DNA from: Auricularia sp. M13 | Taxonomy: Eukaryota > Basidiomycota > Agaricomycetes > Auriculariales > Auriculariaceae | Assembly (NCBI GenBank): GCA_037042915.1 | Contig: CM073195.1 | Location: 124,001-188,000 of the forward strand | Length of the DNA stretch: 64,000 nucleotides | Direction of reading: 5' to 3' | In this document: positions 9,861 to 20,930 of the stretch, in pieces | Numbering within the stretch: the stretch's first letter is position 1 | Layout of the letters: each line of letters opens with the position of its first letter | Program-made: the position numbers and the translations under genes | The notes under the pieces: generated by a model | What the model saw: the letters and a program-made list of their open reading frames with translations, nothing else | Database searches by the model: none | Told to the model about the DNA's origin: nothing

Positions 9861-12084
9861 ATGGAGGAAATGAAGAAGCGCGACCCTCCGCCAACATTAC
9901 CTTTCCCACGCGATATTCCTACGACACGGGAGGAGATGGAAGCTGCGCTCCCTGTTGATTTCACTGGAAAGCTTCCCCTCGCACTTCAATTTGAGGACGC
10001 ACTCGCCAAGTGGATTATTCTTCGGCGCCGGCGCTCAAAGCGCACCGATCTTGCTATACTTGTTCTCCGGAAGCACGAGAAGACTTTCCCTGGCGCTGGA
10101 GTCTATACCGTGTGCGAGCTATTCTACATAGCTGGTATGTATCTGTTCGTTGGCTGCACCCGCGCTTGCACGAGCCCGTCCATTACATACTCACACCATT
10201 GTGCACAGGCCTTTCACCGTACCTCTCTGAGGCGGAGGTTTTTGACTCACCTTCTCGCACTGCACGTCTTGTCGAGGCATACTATGCATTTCTACATGAC
10301 GCATGGAAGATATTCGATAACTTTATAAAAGCCGCTTTGCATGACAACACGATTTTGGCACCGTCACTCGATCATCGCGTCCGCTGTGGTCAGAGTTGCT
10401 TCCACGGATTCGCCAAGCGGACAGCTATGGTCACGAGGCGGATGAAGAGATTGCAGGGGTACTACAAGGTCCGTAAATTGCGCACCTCATGCTGACTGTG
10501 TCTCTTTATTAAGGACGATGTTGCAAGCGACTCCCCCGTCCGTTACGACGTCTTTGAGCCTTTTCTCATGGAGGTTGCGTTCAAGAAAGACATTCACCTG
10601 GGCAAGATGATCTTTGGACCTGAGCTTTTTGCGAAGACAGGCATTAAACGCTCGGCGGTTAACTATGGCCCGCTTCAAGCTATGTTTATTGACGCAGGTG
10701 CGCGTATCTCTCCCTCAGAATATCATTGTACTAAAATGTGAGAAGAGTTACTCGATGCTCCTACGCACCTCCATCCGGACGAGTATCTTCCTGCTTTCTC
10801 TGCAGATGAGAGAGGCAAAGGTGGACGCATGGACCACTACGCCTTTCGCATCCAGACCGATCCCTCGAAGCGTCCTGCGACTCGGAAGGCGAAGGCCCGT
10901 GCACGTTCTGCTGAACTCAGCTCTGAATCGGAGGCTGAGAATGTAGACGAACTGGCTGCGACACTGACTGCGGTGCCGGCTGCGTCCTCCGATACTCCCG
11001 CCCAATCTGGCGCAACTCAAGCGCCTCCTATACTGAAGGTTCGCTATGTGCGTGGTGTAGTATGGACTGGTGTTCCACCTCGTCGGGAAGATTTTGAAAG
11101 ACGGAAACTGCGGTGGGTTACTTCCAATTTGACTGTGCACAGCTAACTAAAGCGTCACAGAATGTTGTCGGAAGCAGAGATGAGGGCCGCATCGTTTGAG
11201 ATCGTGGTCCGGACCACAAAGCAAGTCGTAGTTGGGCCAATGGAGTGGTTCGGAAATGGTGTCTTTGTCAAGGATGGCAAAAGGTGCGCTTTCAACGAAG
11301 TGGCTCACTCACTGCTAATGTCTATGCACCCACGGTTAGGATCGTCATCGGTGCCTGCCATGCTGACCCCGTGGCTTTTCCCCGAGAGGGAAAAAAGGAT
11401 TTGGTTGCGCGCATCATCAGGGGTCGTGAGCAGGCACGTTTCCTTGCGCAAAATCCCGGCACTGCGAAGCGTGCCGCACCTGCGGCTCTTGCGAGCAAGG
11501 TTCGACAGGGACTCGCAGCGTACAACAAGGCCCGGGACCTTGTTGCTACTTTCACCGGGGATGTGCAACCCACTTCCACCGCCGCTATCTCAGCCTCCTC
11601 CTCGGCACCGCAGCCGCGCCGCCGCATGCATGCTGATGCCCGACTTATTTCTGAGTCCTCTCATCTCACTTTGGGCAGCTCCTCTTCTGCTCTCCTTGCC
11701 CCAGCTGTGCCTGCGCCTGCTCCATCGACCGTGACGACGCTTTCCAATACTTCTCAGGAACAGCCTGATTCTTCGGCAGCAGAGGACAATGCCAACGATG
11801 ACAAGCCGCTATTTCACCTTCACTTCGCTATTCCGGACCACATTGTCTATGCTTCAACGGGTTGGACACTGGACTTCGGGGATGGCGAGGCATCAGACAA
11901 TTCTTCAGAGGGTTGGGAGCTGGAGGAGGAATGGGCGACGGCATCTGGTATGGAGTTGCATGCTGATTCTGGATCTGAGTACGAGGTGTCTTCCTCCTCG
12001 TCATCAGAGACCGATGCATATCACGACGAGATATCAGATGAGAACAATTCTGTACAGCATGTAAAGCGTGCAAGGCGTCTTTAA
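9861..12084 (+). CDS. Six-exon gene, unknown function (650 aa)
   Basis: Exons 9861-10134, 10209-10468, 10514-10697, 10746-11112, 11161-11283 and 11340-12084. All five introns are 45-74 bases with GT..AG ends and compatible phases; the sum is exactly 651 codons. The start ATG at 9861 (MEEMKKRDPPPT) is the first plausible one, though an upstream exon is possible. The N-terminal half is mixed helical (RLVEAYYAFLHDAWKIFDNF, MEVAFKKDIHLGKMIFGPEL). A basic stretch KRPATRKAKARARS follows, then a compact segment with VVGPMEWFGNGVFVKDGKR. The last 200 residues are serine-rich and acidic and end in KRARRL, suggesting a nuclear, disordered tail. I do not recognise the family. It lies upstream of the inverted-repeat unit and the KDZ gene, so it may be a transposon passenger or a host gene. 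Confidence 0.7.
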
Positions 12085-13261
12085 TAGAAATGTATGTGAG
12101 CTGTATAAGTCTGTGCATCAAAATGTCGCTAGTACGCTCCGCTACCATGCGGCACTGATTGCAAGTGAACTGTACATGTTGATAGCCTTGAATACGGTAC
12201 TGGAACACATATGCAGGCTATGGTGACACCCGAATTCGTACGTTGGTAGCAAATGCCATGAATGCAGCAGCCGCTACAGTGATGTCCGGCCGAAGCCGAA
12301 GTTACATGGGCGAGTTAACTCTGTCCCTACGCTTCAAGGCTCCTGATTCTAAGCTCACCACTCATGACCATTATGTTGCCAAGACCCTAATAAGTGTTTC
12401 TGCAAAGTTTCGTGACACCCGGATGATGGGTTGCATCAGGACGCTTGCACGATCTACACTGAATATCCGGCTTTGGCCGGAGTTGAGCGCGCACAGTGAC
12501 GCAACTGCAGTAGTTCAGAAATATACTTGCTCAGCGCAGTTACATACTTATCACTCAGTTTGCAGTAAACTTTGATCATGTAGCTCTGAACTGTGTGAGT
12601 GACATCGCAGGTACACTGCTTAATGGGTATACATACACTGAGACTACAATGCCACTCGCTGCTTAATCGGTATACATACACTGAGAGTACGTTGGCATGT
12701 TGGCAGACTTCTAACGAATTCTCAGCGGCGGTACAAAGGACAACTGTTGATTCGATGGTGAATCTCTGGCAGCGGACCAGCGAACCATCAACGGCTGACT
12801 ACCGATTTCAGGGCGGTGTGGTGTACTCTCGCTGACTCTCCGGTGCCTAACAGCGTATCTACATAGACTTGCCGCTGTTTGATTGGTACATACACACCGC
12901 AGTGCCAGTGCATTGCCAGTGAAGTGCCGATGCCTCTTCGCTGTTCATCTGCTGACTATGTGATGTCACTGTAGTGCACACCAGCAGTAATACGCTGAAG
13001 ATACGGTGTGACATAGCGATGCAACACTGTCCGTGCGCTGTATTGCCATTGCAGTTCGCTGCAGCTATGTCACATTTTTGTCGCTTGAACGCTGTATGAC
13101 ACTGATAGTGCATTGAATACCTAGTGGCTAACTACCGTATTCTCACTGAAGGACCGGTGAATGTTCACCAAATGTGTGCGTATTCCGGCTATAGGGTGCT
13201 ACGAGGAGGATGAGACGGGATCAATATACATTCTCCGCGCGAATCTTAGCATCACCCCATC
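12085..13261. other. Intergenic: left inverted-repeat arm and local direct repeat
   Basis: No gene. Contains the left 271-bp arm (12224-12494). A local direct repeat CTGCTTAATNGGTATACAT occurs twice about 43 bases apart (near 12616 and 12659). The remainder is rich in GTGCATTGCCAGTG-like short repeats. Confidence 0.6.
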
Positions 13262-13582
13262 ATGTCCCTCGAGCCGACGCAGCTGGAAGAGTCACTTACC
13301 CAGAGCCTGACTGCGTTGGTCATCGCCAAGCTTGAAGTCCTTGCCGCTCAACTCAAGGTTGAATGTATTGGCAATGCACACCGCAAAGCCACCTACGTTA
13401 TTCCCCTTGTCAAGTACATGGTGGCGAACGCTGCAGCACTGAGGGACGATGTGCAGTACCAGGCATACTACGTCGGCGGAGGAGGAGCGCTTCCCAAGAC
13501 GAGGACTACCAGCGAGGACAAGAACACGCTGGATGCTGCTGCTGCTGCTAAGGAACCCGCCAAAACCACGCCGTGCGCTTGA
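13262..13582 (+). CDS. Small hypothetical protein (106 aa)
   Basis: A single-exon frame, ATG 13262 to TGA 13582, with natural composition. The amphipathic N-terminus (SLTQSLTALVIAKLEVLAAQLKVE) may form a coiled or helical dimer. The middle (YVIPLVKYMVANAAALRDDVQYQAYY) is also helical, and the tail is low-complexity with an alanine run. It sits 60 bases upstream of the next gene on the same strand, inside the inverted-repeat unit. No known family; it may be a separate gene or an upstream exon of the following one. Confidence 0.5.
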   Translation: MSLEPTQLEESLTQSLTALVIAKLEVLAAQLKVECIGNAHRKATYVIPLVKYMVANAAALRDDVQYQAYYVGGGGALPKTRTTSEDKNTLDAAAAAKEPAKTTPCA

Positions 13583-13642
13583 TGCAATTGCGCATAAGTA
13601 CAATGACTGAAATTGATATGATACAGGGCATACGAGGCTATA

Positions 13643-15297
13643 ATGGCGTGCCAGCTGACGGCAGACCCGCCTGGCCGTGCTGCGAAGCACAAGACAGTTA
13701 CGTTTGCAGGCGGCGACGAAGGTACGCCTTATCTACGCTTCTTAGATCCGGCTGACAGCATCTAGGCGCCACCGTGTCAGGCGCCGACGGCGCGCCAACT
13801 ACGCCAAAGCGCCCTGCCAATAAAGCAACCACCAAAGCCGTCGAAGCCGAGGTGTCAGGTTCTGAGCTCGACCCTGATGCGACACCAAAAAGTGCTCCAA
13901 AGAAAAGACCTCGCGTCGAGAAGGCGTCCAAGCATGGTCAGTCACTTTTTGCATCTAATACAGTCATTATTAACGAAGCCACAGTGAAGGTTTTGATCCA
14001 CAATCTGGGCCCAGGGCTGGAGGAGGTTATAGTACCGCTCGCCGAAGGAGTGCACCGCGAGGTAGCAGCTCCTGACGCTGAGCGGAGCACATACTATGTC
14101 AAGCTCGACGACGTCCTTACCTCAATGACAAAGCACGAAGTTGCTTTGCTGCTCAAGGGTACGTCCCGTGTCTTGTTTTGCGTGTAGCAACTTAATTCCC
14201 TGCACATGTATAGGACGTAACGGTAGACTCAAAGCGTTCACCCCGGCGGAGAACGACGATGAGCCGCGCAAGTTGCGCGATCTAGGAACCATGGACAAGA
14301 TCCTGGGTGGCGACGTCTCACGCTTGACCAGCCTGACTGCGATGAACCAGCATCGCGTCGTTAAGCGTCCTCTGACACAGGGCGGCTCAGAGTTTGAACT
14401 GAACATTGTCTATGTTCCGGTGCGATTATGGATTCAATGACCTGAGCGATTCTAACTTCCAGTTCCACAGAGCGATGTACCTGAAACCACTGCTTCGAAA
14501 TCCGGACCTGCCAGCGACAAGCAAGTTCCTGCTGCACCACCGGCTGCACCTGCTCCGCTTTCGAAGCTTCAACTGGATACAGATCCAGAGTTCCACAGCG
14601 CGCTTACCGCCTATCTAACAAGCAAGGACGTTCCACCCTGGAAGGGTCCTCCGGCCGAGATTATGTCGCAGCGACTCCAGCGCTATCTCCATGTCGAAAA
14701 GGCAATGAAGATCGTCGAGCCTTGGCGGACTAGCTTGTGCAACAGTGCTTACGACATTCTGAAGGATTACCATGGTGAGTATCTGCTGGGTAGATTGTGC
14801 ATTATATTCGACTCAGTGACGATGTAGACATGACGTTTCCAGACTGTTGGCGCTGGGCCAGAGGCCACTTCACTATCGACGCCATTCGCGCTGCAGTCGG
14901 CCTCAAGCACACGACGGCGAGCAACGATTTGCGCTGCTTCAACATTCCAAACAAGATTTCCGAGGCGGCGCAAAAGCGCATCCAGCCGCTCCTCAACTGG
15001 GTCAAAAAGCCGGAGGACGAAACGCTCAGTGCAAAATTCGGCAAGATGTCGCAACGCGAATTCGACGAATGGCGCAAGACTGCTCTTGAAGGAAAGTCGA
15101 GCAATACTAACAATCAGAAGCTGAATGCGAGCGGAAGTAGCAAGGCGAAGGGCAAAGAGAAGGAGGTGAAGGACAAGAAGCGTCGTAGGCGCGACGAGGA
15201 CGAAGACGATAGTGAGTCGGATCGCCACACCAAGCGCAAGAGGCTTTCAAGCCAGAACCTTGACGATGACGACGACGAGCAGTCTGACAGTGATTAA
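13643..15297 (+). CDS. Five-exon nuclear-type gene, unknown function (483 aa)
   Basis: Exons 13643-13721, 13766-14158, 14214-14419, 14471-14774 and 14828-15297. Introns are 44-55 bases with GT..AG ends, and the sum is exactly 484 codons including the stop. The start is ATG at 13643 (MACQLTADPPGR). Order along the protein: a lysine- and proline-rich N-terminus with KSAPKKRPRVEKASK (nuclear-signal-like); a compact domain containing NEATVKVLIHNLGPGLEEVI and YYVKLDDVLTSMTKHEVALL; a proline-alanine linker; a helical region ending in DCWRWARGHF and IRAAVGLKHTTASNDLRCFN; and a highly charged tail (KKRRRRDEDEDD then acidic). The family is not recognised. Its position between inverted repeats and just upstream of a KDZ transposase makes an accessory role possible, but this is inference. 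Confidence 0.75.
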
Positions 15298-15893
15298 TTG
15301 TCATCAGTATGCGCCCCATGTATCTATGTGATTGTCTTTATGCATTATGCCTCTATGCAACATTTACACAGATGTAAGCTTTGCGTGCGCGACTCCGGCA
15401 TCGGCCGGACTTATTCAATGCATTTACTCGTGTCATTGTCCCATCACCACGTATCCGGGTGTCACCAAACTTTGCAAGAACTCTTATTATGGTCCCAGAA
15501 TCATACTGATCACGAGTAGTGAGCTTAGAATCAGGAGCCTCGAAGCGTAGGGACAGAGTTAGCTTACCCATGTAACTTCGGCTTCGGCCGGAGGTCACTG
15601 TAGCAGCTGCTACATTCTCCGCATTGCCCGTTCAAGTATCAATCCGGGTGTCATGAGATCCTGTAAATACATTCAATCAGTGAAGCTGAGTCTAATGCTG
15701 AGGTTCAACCTGCTTACAATCAGGAGCCTTGCGTTGAAAGTGTCATGCTACATTGCACAGCACTGGTTGACCGAGACATTTTATTTCGCTCCGAGACATA
15801 GTCCACACCCTGAAGTTTGATCGCGATGGAACTTCGATCAACGTCTTGTCGATATATAAATGTGTGCTTGGAGCGAGTGATCTGGGTAACGAC
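15298..15893. other. Intergenic: right inverted-repeat arm and KDZ promoter region
   Basis: Contains the right 271-bp arm (15383-15653). A TATATAAATG stretch near 15852 lies about 40 bases before the first ATG of the KDZ-type gene (15894) and may be its promoter element. Confidence 0.5.
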
Positions 15894-18113
15894 ATGGTTT
15901 TCCGAGTTGACCAACTCTCTCTCATCCTCGATCTCTTCTTCCATCCAAATTATCCTGCACGCAATGCACTCTTTCTCATCGGTGCCATTGGTGCGCTTCT
16001 TCCACTTCTGCAACTTCTCAGAAACCAGCAGCGCATTGCTCGCCGAGACACTGTAACAGTGTGAACAGGGTGGGATACCACGCTCAATACAGCGCTCGAG
16101 CTTGTGGCCGCTGAGGCACTTCCTGAAGACATCGACGAGGACGACTTCTCCGGTCGCACTGAGCACGCAGTCCACGACTTACTTAGGGACTTCAGTGCAC
16201 TCTCAGACCTGACGGAGGTGGAACACTCTCCATTATTGGCATTCCCTCCGCCCGTCCTGTGCACACAGCATCTCAACTGTGTTGTCTGTCCAAATGGCCC
16301 AGCATTGCGGCGACGCGCAGACGCCCATCTTGTTCGAATCTTACGCGGTGACGCAATTCGCGCGCATGGGATACTTGTCAGTGCAGTGTGCAACAATTGC
16401 AAGACCATCTACTGGCCCGACCGACGCTCAGTTCGACCAGACCTTGCAAGCGAGGCACGCATTACTCGGTTGGAAGCACAACCACACTACATCCGCGTGT
16501 CGAAGACAGACCAGCTTTGGGAACACCGCGACATCGCAATAATGCAAGAATCCGCATTCCGAAATCTCCATTGTGGATGGTCAAGCTTCGCTCAATATCT
16601 CAGCGACTATCGTCCAGGAGCACCAGTCATGACCTATCGCCAAGTGCGGCGCCTGTTCGCAGAGCACCTTGGTCGACGACTACTTCTTAAGCATGGACTT
16701 CTTGACGGCTTTAGCTGTGCAGCAGAGCACACTGCAGATGATCTCATGTCTGCCGTCGTTGCAGCTATTGGACCAAATGGTGGGACTGCTCCCCAAGCTT
16801 TCGAGCATTCCTGCAGTAACTGCACACATCCAAAGCGCTATCGCACTCCCAACCAGCCTCATCACGCTCTTCCAGAAGAGTTTGTTATAGGTGTCGACGA
16901 TATTCCGGAGGTAAGCAGCTGGATCCTTCCTTGCCTTCAAGCACTGATGGACTGCTCATTCTAGCTCCCTGAGAATGTACCACAGGCACCGCCTGCCGCT
17001 ATTCTCCCTGCACAGCCAGTGCATGACGACAACGACGAACTTCAGGTCAACATGGCTGTAATGGATGGGAAAGCTATTCAACACGCTGTATGTGGCTCGC
17101 TCGTTCGCCTTGAATCCTCAACTCACATACATCAGATTTGTGCCATTGCAGGGTGCCAGGGCGCACTCAATAACTATAAGGACGGTTGCTTCTGTGCCAC
17201 TCATGAGGAGGCTGGTTGGAACAACAAATGCTGCATCATTCCCTGTGGCCGCCCACGCGCTGTACATCTTGGTGCAAAGTTTTACAGCTGCGACGCTCCC
17301 GAACACAAGGCATTTTTTCAGGCATATCAACGACGGTTTGGACGGATGTCATTTGCTGGGGTGCAACGAGTCATCAGGCAACAGGTTCGCGCTGCCGACG
17401 AGGGTGCTCCTGGAGTTCAGCTTCGTCCGCATCTCCCTGACGTCGATAGACTTGCCGGAAATCGAGTTGATCACGTCTTTCGACCGCGGGCCGTCTACTG
17501 CATCCAGACAATTCAGTGGGCCTGTGGATATCCAATCGCATGGACCAAGTTCTATGATTCGGAGTCAGTCAGTAACGTCTACAACTTCATTGACAGTGTT
17601 TGGGCCGACCATCCGGCACTCTGCCCATGCTTTATTGCCTATGACAAGGCGTGCGCATTCCTTGCCCATCTCCAGACATCTCACCCGGACTCTGTCTGGA
17701 TTGAGGTTACACGCTTCATCGTCGACTCTTGGCATTACATTGGCCATAGCGCCGAGGACATTCTGTGCCGCACCTTCTGCAACCCAGCACCAGGAGATGG
17801 ATCACAGCCTGATCTAGTCCTGGAGCGCGTCGACGACAATGGACGGGTACATCGTACACGCGCATTCAACCTCGAGACGGCCAAGCAATTCAATTCTTGG
17901 CTGGATCGCTACAAGTATTTGCTGGAGCAGATGTCTGCAACGGCTCATGATTTTATGATGCACTCACTGTTTCTTCTTTATGCTGAAATAGTTGATACTC
18001 GCACTGCAAAGCGCGAGGCTCAGGAAGCTGCAAGGGCAGCAGCTCAAGGGGAGGAAGACAATCCGGATGTTGACCAACAGGTTGAAGACGAAAATCCGGC
18101 TGGTGAGCATTAG
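15894..18113 (+). pseudogene. KDZ-type transposase with CxC cysteine clusters, interrupted by one TGA
   Basis: Two exons, 15894-16910 and 16965-18113, with a 54-base GT..AG intron; both exons are whole codons in one frame. The frame is broken only by TGA at 16062-16064. It reads smoothly on both sides (ARRDTVTV before, TGWDTTLNTALELVAAEAL after), so a single C-to-T change is likely; a tiny intron is the alternative. Cysteine clusters CTQHLNCVVCPNG and VCNNCKTIYWPD resemble the CxC5-like module. HQICAIAGCQGAL, DGCFCATHE and CCIIPCGR resemble the CxC6-like module. The C-terminal half carries transposase-like motifs: VMDGKAIQHAV, FIAYDKACAF, WHYIGHSAEDILC and NLETAKQFNSWLDRY, matching the order of acidic and histidine motifs in fungal KDZ transposases. 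The tail is acidic and low-complexity. Confidence 0.8.
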
Positions 18114-18126
18114 TCTTCCTTCTGTC

Positions 18127-18256
18127 CATTTGTTTAACTGCTCATAAGATTAGATTGAGGAATGCAAGCGCTTGCATCACAAGATGCGCAACATTTGTTT
18201 AACTGCTCATAAGATTAGATTGAGGAATGCAAGCGCTTGCATCACAAGATGCGCAA
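18127..18256. repeat. 65-bp tandem duplication with palindrome
   Basis: Two adjacent, essentially identical 65-bp units (18127-18191 and 18192-18256) lie just after the KDZ gene. Each contains the perfect palindrome GCAAGCGCTTGC. Confidence 0.9.
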
Positions 18257-18470
18257 CAGAGGGTCCTCAATTATTTTAAGTAGCATCAATGTCGAAACTA
18301 TAGTCGCTTCCCATATGTTCTTGTATTAAGTCGATGCTCAATGGAATTCAAGCATGGGGAAAGCGTCCAGAGACTGTATGGACACTGTACTCGGTTGATG
18401 ATCCATCGGCCGGCATCGGAAACTTGGTGGGCTCCACCGGTCTGGTCAGCTCCGAGCTTACTACTGACAA
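18257..18470. other. Spacer between the KDZ region and a LINE fragment
   Basis: No gene seen. LINE homology starts abruptly at about 18471. Confidence 0.4.
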
Positions 18471-20770
18471 GTTCTGCACACGCATGAGCTTCTCAGCTTG
18501 CCATGCCCTTTGCATCCACCATACTGGTGAAGCATAGAGGAGAATGGGGAGAATGCAGGAGATGTACAGCCTGTGCATGTGTCCCTGGTGGAGACCACGC
18601 ACAGTGTTGGCTAGCATGCGCAATCCCATGGCTGCCTTGCGCCCTTGTCCACATGGGCGCGATAGGTCAACTTGGGGTCAAAGAAAATCCCCAGCCAGCG
18701 TACAACTGGGAGAGGACGCAGGCGAGCAACCTGGCCCTGAGCATCAGTGTAGGCCATAGCCAAGTCATCATTGGCAGCAATGTCAGCAAAGGAGCCATCC
18801 TTGCGACGCCAGGTGTGGTGCATAAGCTCACACTTGTCCAGGTCAGGCTGAAGACCAGCCAGGTTGAACCACTCCCGAATAATGCAGAAGCAGAAGCGCA
18901 GCTCAGCAGTGTTCAGCTCCAGGCTGTCAGAGTGCACAGTGCATCTCCCATCATCCACATAGAGGAAGAGCGTGGGTGCCACAAATGTGGGATTGAGCTG
19001 ACGCATCTCTGCCTCGCGGGCAGCTCACCTCTGCTGCATGAACTCAATGAGCCCAGTGGAGTAGAAGGCAGGGAGGATGCCAGAGACTGGAGAGCCCTGA
19101 GGCACTCCATTCTCAACTGGCTTACAGCTGCTGACTCTACCATCCAGGCAGATGGATGCCTCTCTGTCCTGCAAGAAGGATGCAACCCACTGCACAATGG
19201 GCAGAGGCACACGCTTCTCTCGCAGGACCAGCAGCAGACGCTGGTGGTTGACAAAGTCAAAGTAGCCCTTGATGTCAAAGGTCAGTGAACTAGTCACCAA
19301 ACCCTTGTCACGAGCAGTCTGCACATCATGAGTGTAGCACAGAGCAGCATCCACAGTGGAGGACGCAGGCCAGGGGGCAGGCCCGATAACAGATCACAAT
19401 ATAGGGTGGGGTGGGGTGGGTCGTGGGAAGATGGCCGGCGCCTATCTCGGCACCAACACGCCGAGAGTCCTCTGAGAGCGTTTCTTGGTCTCCCTTGGAT
19501 TTTCAGCCCTCATCGGCCACTAAAGCATCACTCTGACTACTCTGAGTTGTCTCAATTCTGATAAATGGAATTCATTCGCCCAGTAAATGCCGAACCGTAC
19601 ATAATGTGCAATGCCAAGCCAACTGTACAGTTGCACAACTGGGTGTGAATACTGAGAAAAAAACCTTAGATAGCATACTGAGGGTATATCAAGGATGATT
19701 CCAGCAGGTTTTACCCTATAAATGTGTGCATTGAGCTTTAAGACTGTGAAGATGCTCTCAGAGGACTCTCGGCGCGTTCGTGCCGAGATAAGCGCCGGCC
19801 ATCTTCCCACGACCCACCCCACCCCACCCTATATTGTGATCTGTTATTGGGCCTGCCCCCTGACGCAGGCATGGCCCCAAACTGGTTGGGGTGCACAAGA
19901 CCCATGGCAGATGCCATGTAGATCAAGCGCTTTGCCTGAATGCGCTCCAAGACTTTTCCCAAGCAGACAAGCAAGGTAATCAGCCTGTAGGACCTTGGAT
20001 TAGACCAATCAGTCTTGCCAGCTTTCTTGAGCACATATGCAATGGCTCGTCTCCAGCGGCGAGGGTGGTAGCCCCAAAGAGCACAGCGCGCAATGAGAAG
20101 ATAGATCTCCTCCTGTGCCACATCCCAAGCCCAGCGCAACCCAGTGTAGGGAACTCCCTCATCACCAGGCGCTTTCTGGGGGTTAGGTCCAAAGATGCCT
20201 TCTCTCACCTCCTCCAGAGTGACCTCCCTGTAGGGAATGTCTTCTGGGTGTGGTGTGGTCAGGTCTGGCTCGTCCAGGCCCTCTATGTCAGGAGGGTGCT
20301 GGTACAAGGTCTCGCGCAGTGCATCACACTTCTCAGCATGAGTGCGCGCAAAGGAACCATCTGGGCGACGAATGTCAGGAGAACGGTACCCCCGACGTCC
20401 CTGGGACCACTTGCGCATGTCCCAGATGTCATCCACAGTCGCATCCTCCACTACCTTGTTCCAGTAGTCACGCTTGGTGCGCTTTACCTGGCGACAATGG
20501 TAGTTGCGCTCCCTGGCTGCAGTTGCAGTCAGGACTGCATTGGAGCGGCGCATGCGCCTTGCAAAGTCCTGTGCAGCTCTCTCTGCATCTCACATCTTCT
20601 GCAAGCTCTGGGTGAGTGCAGGAGTCCACCAGGGCTGAGAGTGCTTAGAGGGTCTCCTCTTGGGCACCTTGGCCTGAGTGGCACCATTGAGAGCGTCATG
20701 GAGTGCTGCTGCAGTGTGCTCTAGGAGTTCAGTGTTGCGAGTGTACTTGGGAGCACTGCAAACACTGAGG
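18471..20770 (-). mobile_element. LINE internal fragment (RT part of ORF2), lacking both ends
   Basis: Minus-strand reverse-transcriptase sequence nearly identical to the copy at 24.8-28.4 kb. It runs from the linker after the endonuclease (near 20770) through YVDD (about 18945-18960) to ASPVWWMQRAWQAEKL (18471). It lacks ORF1, the endonuclease, RNase H and the 3' tail. Damage includes an in-frame TGA in the linker (shared with the other copy), a second stop after FMQQR near 19030, a small frameshifting deletion after AHVDK near 18650, and a MITE insertion (19371-19862). The sharp ends without tail or target duplication suggest a deletion or recombination remnant. Confidence 0.85.
19371..19862. 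mobile_element. hAT-like MITE (492 bp) with 8-bp target duplication
   Basis: Terminal inverted repeats of about 110 bp begin CAGGGGGCAGGCCC and contain GGGTGGGGTGGGGTGGGTCG. A perfect 8-bp direct duplication ACGCAGGC flanks it (19363-19370 and 19863-19870). The uninterrupted site is present in the related LINE copy near 27060-27075 (GAGGACGCAGGCATGG). No coding capacity. An 8-bp duplication with CAGGG ends is typical of the hAT superfamily. Confidence 0.92.
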
Positions 20771-20930
20771 GTGTATTAACCACTGGCGACACTTGTTAAG
20801 CGCCCAACCTGTATCCGCTCCATCCGCTTTGTAATCAGAATACTTTCACGCTCTGGAGCTCTGCTTTCTGCGTCACGCGCTCGACGCGTTGACCAGCCCG
20901 CCTGCCGCGCAGCCCGTATACCTGCTCTGA

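Larger units (their letters stand above)
12224..15653. mobile_element. Putative two-gene unit flanked by 271-bp inverted repeats
   Basis: Left arm 12224-12494 and right arm 15383-15653 are diverged but clearly homologous inverted copies. Both begin TGACACCCG on their outer edge, share TCCGGCCGAAGCCGAAGTTA and TCTGTCCCTACGCTTC, and repeat TGACACCCGGAT internally about 190 bases in. They enclose the small ORF at 13262 and the five-exon gene at 13643. No transposase lies inside. The unit could be a non-autonomous DNA transposon with passenger genes, mobilised for example by a KDZ-type enzyme, or two independent inverted insertions of one short repeat. No target duplication was identified. Confidence 0.5.

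Noticed and set aside
18503-19288. Long plus-strand frames opposite the LINE copies (also 26268-26990 and 29003-29641)
   Set aside because: They are antisense to well-recognised RT or endonuclease sequence, recur only because the LINE recurs, and have no domain of their own.
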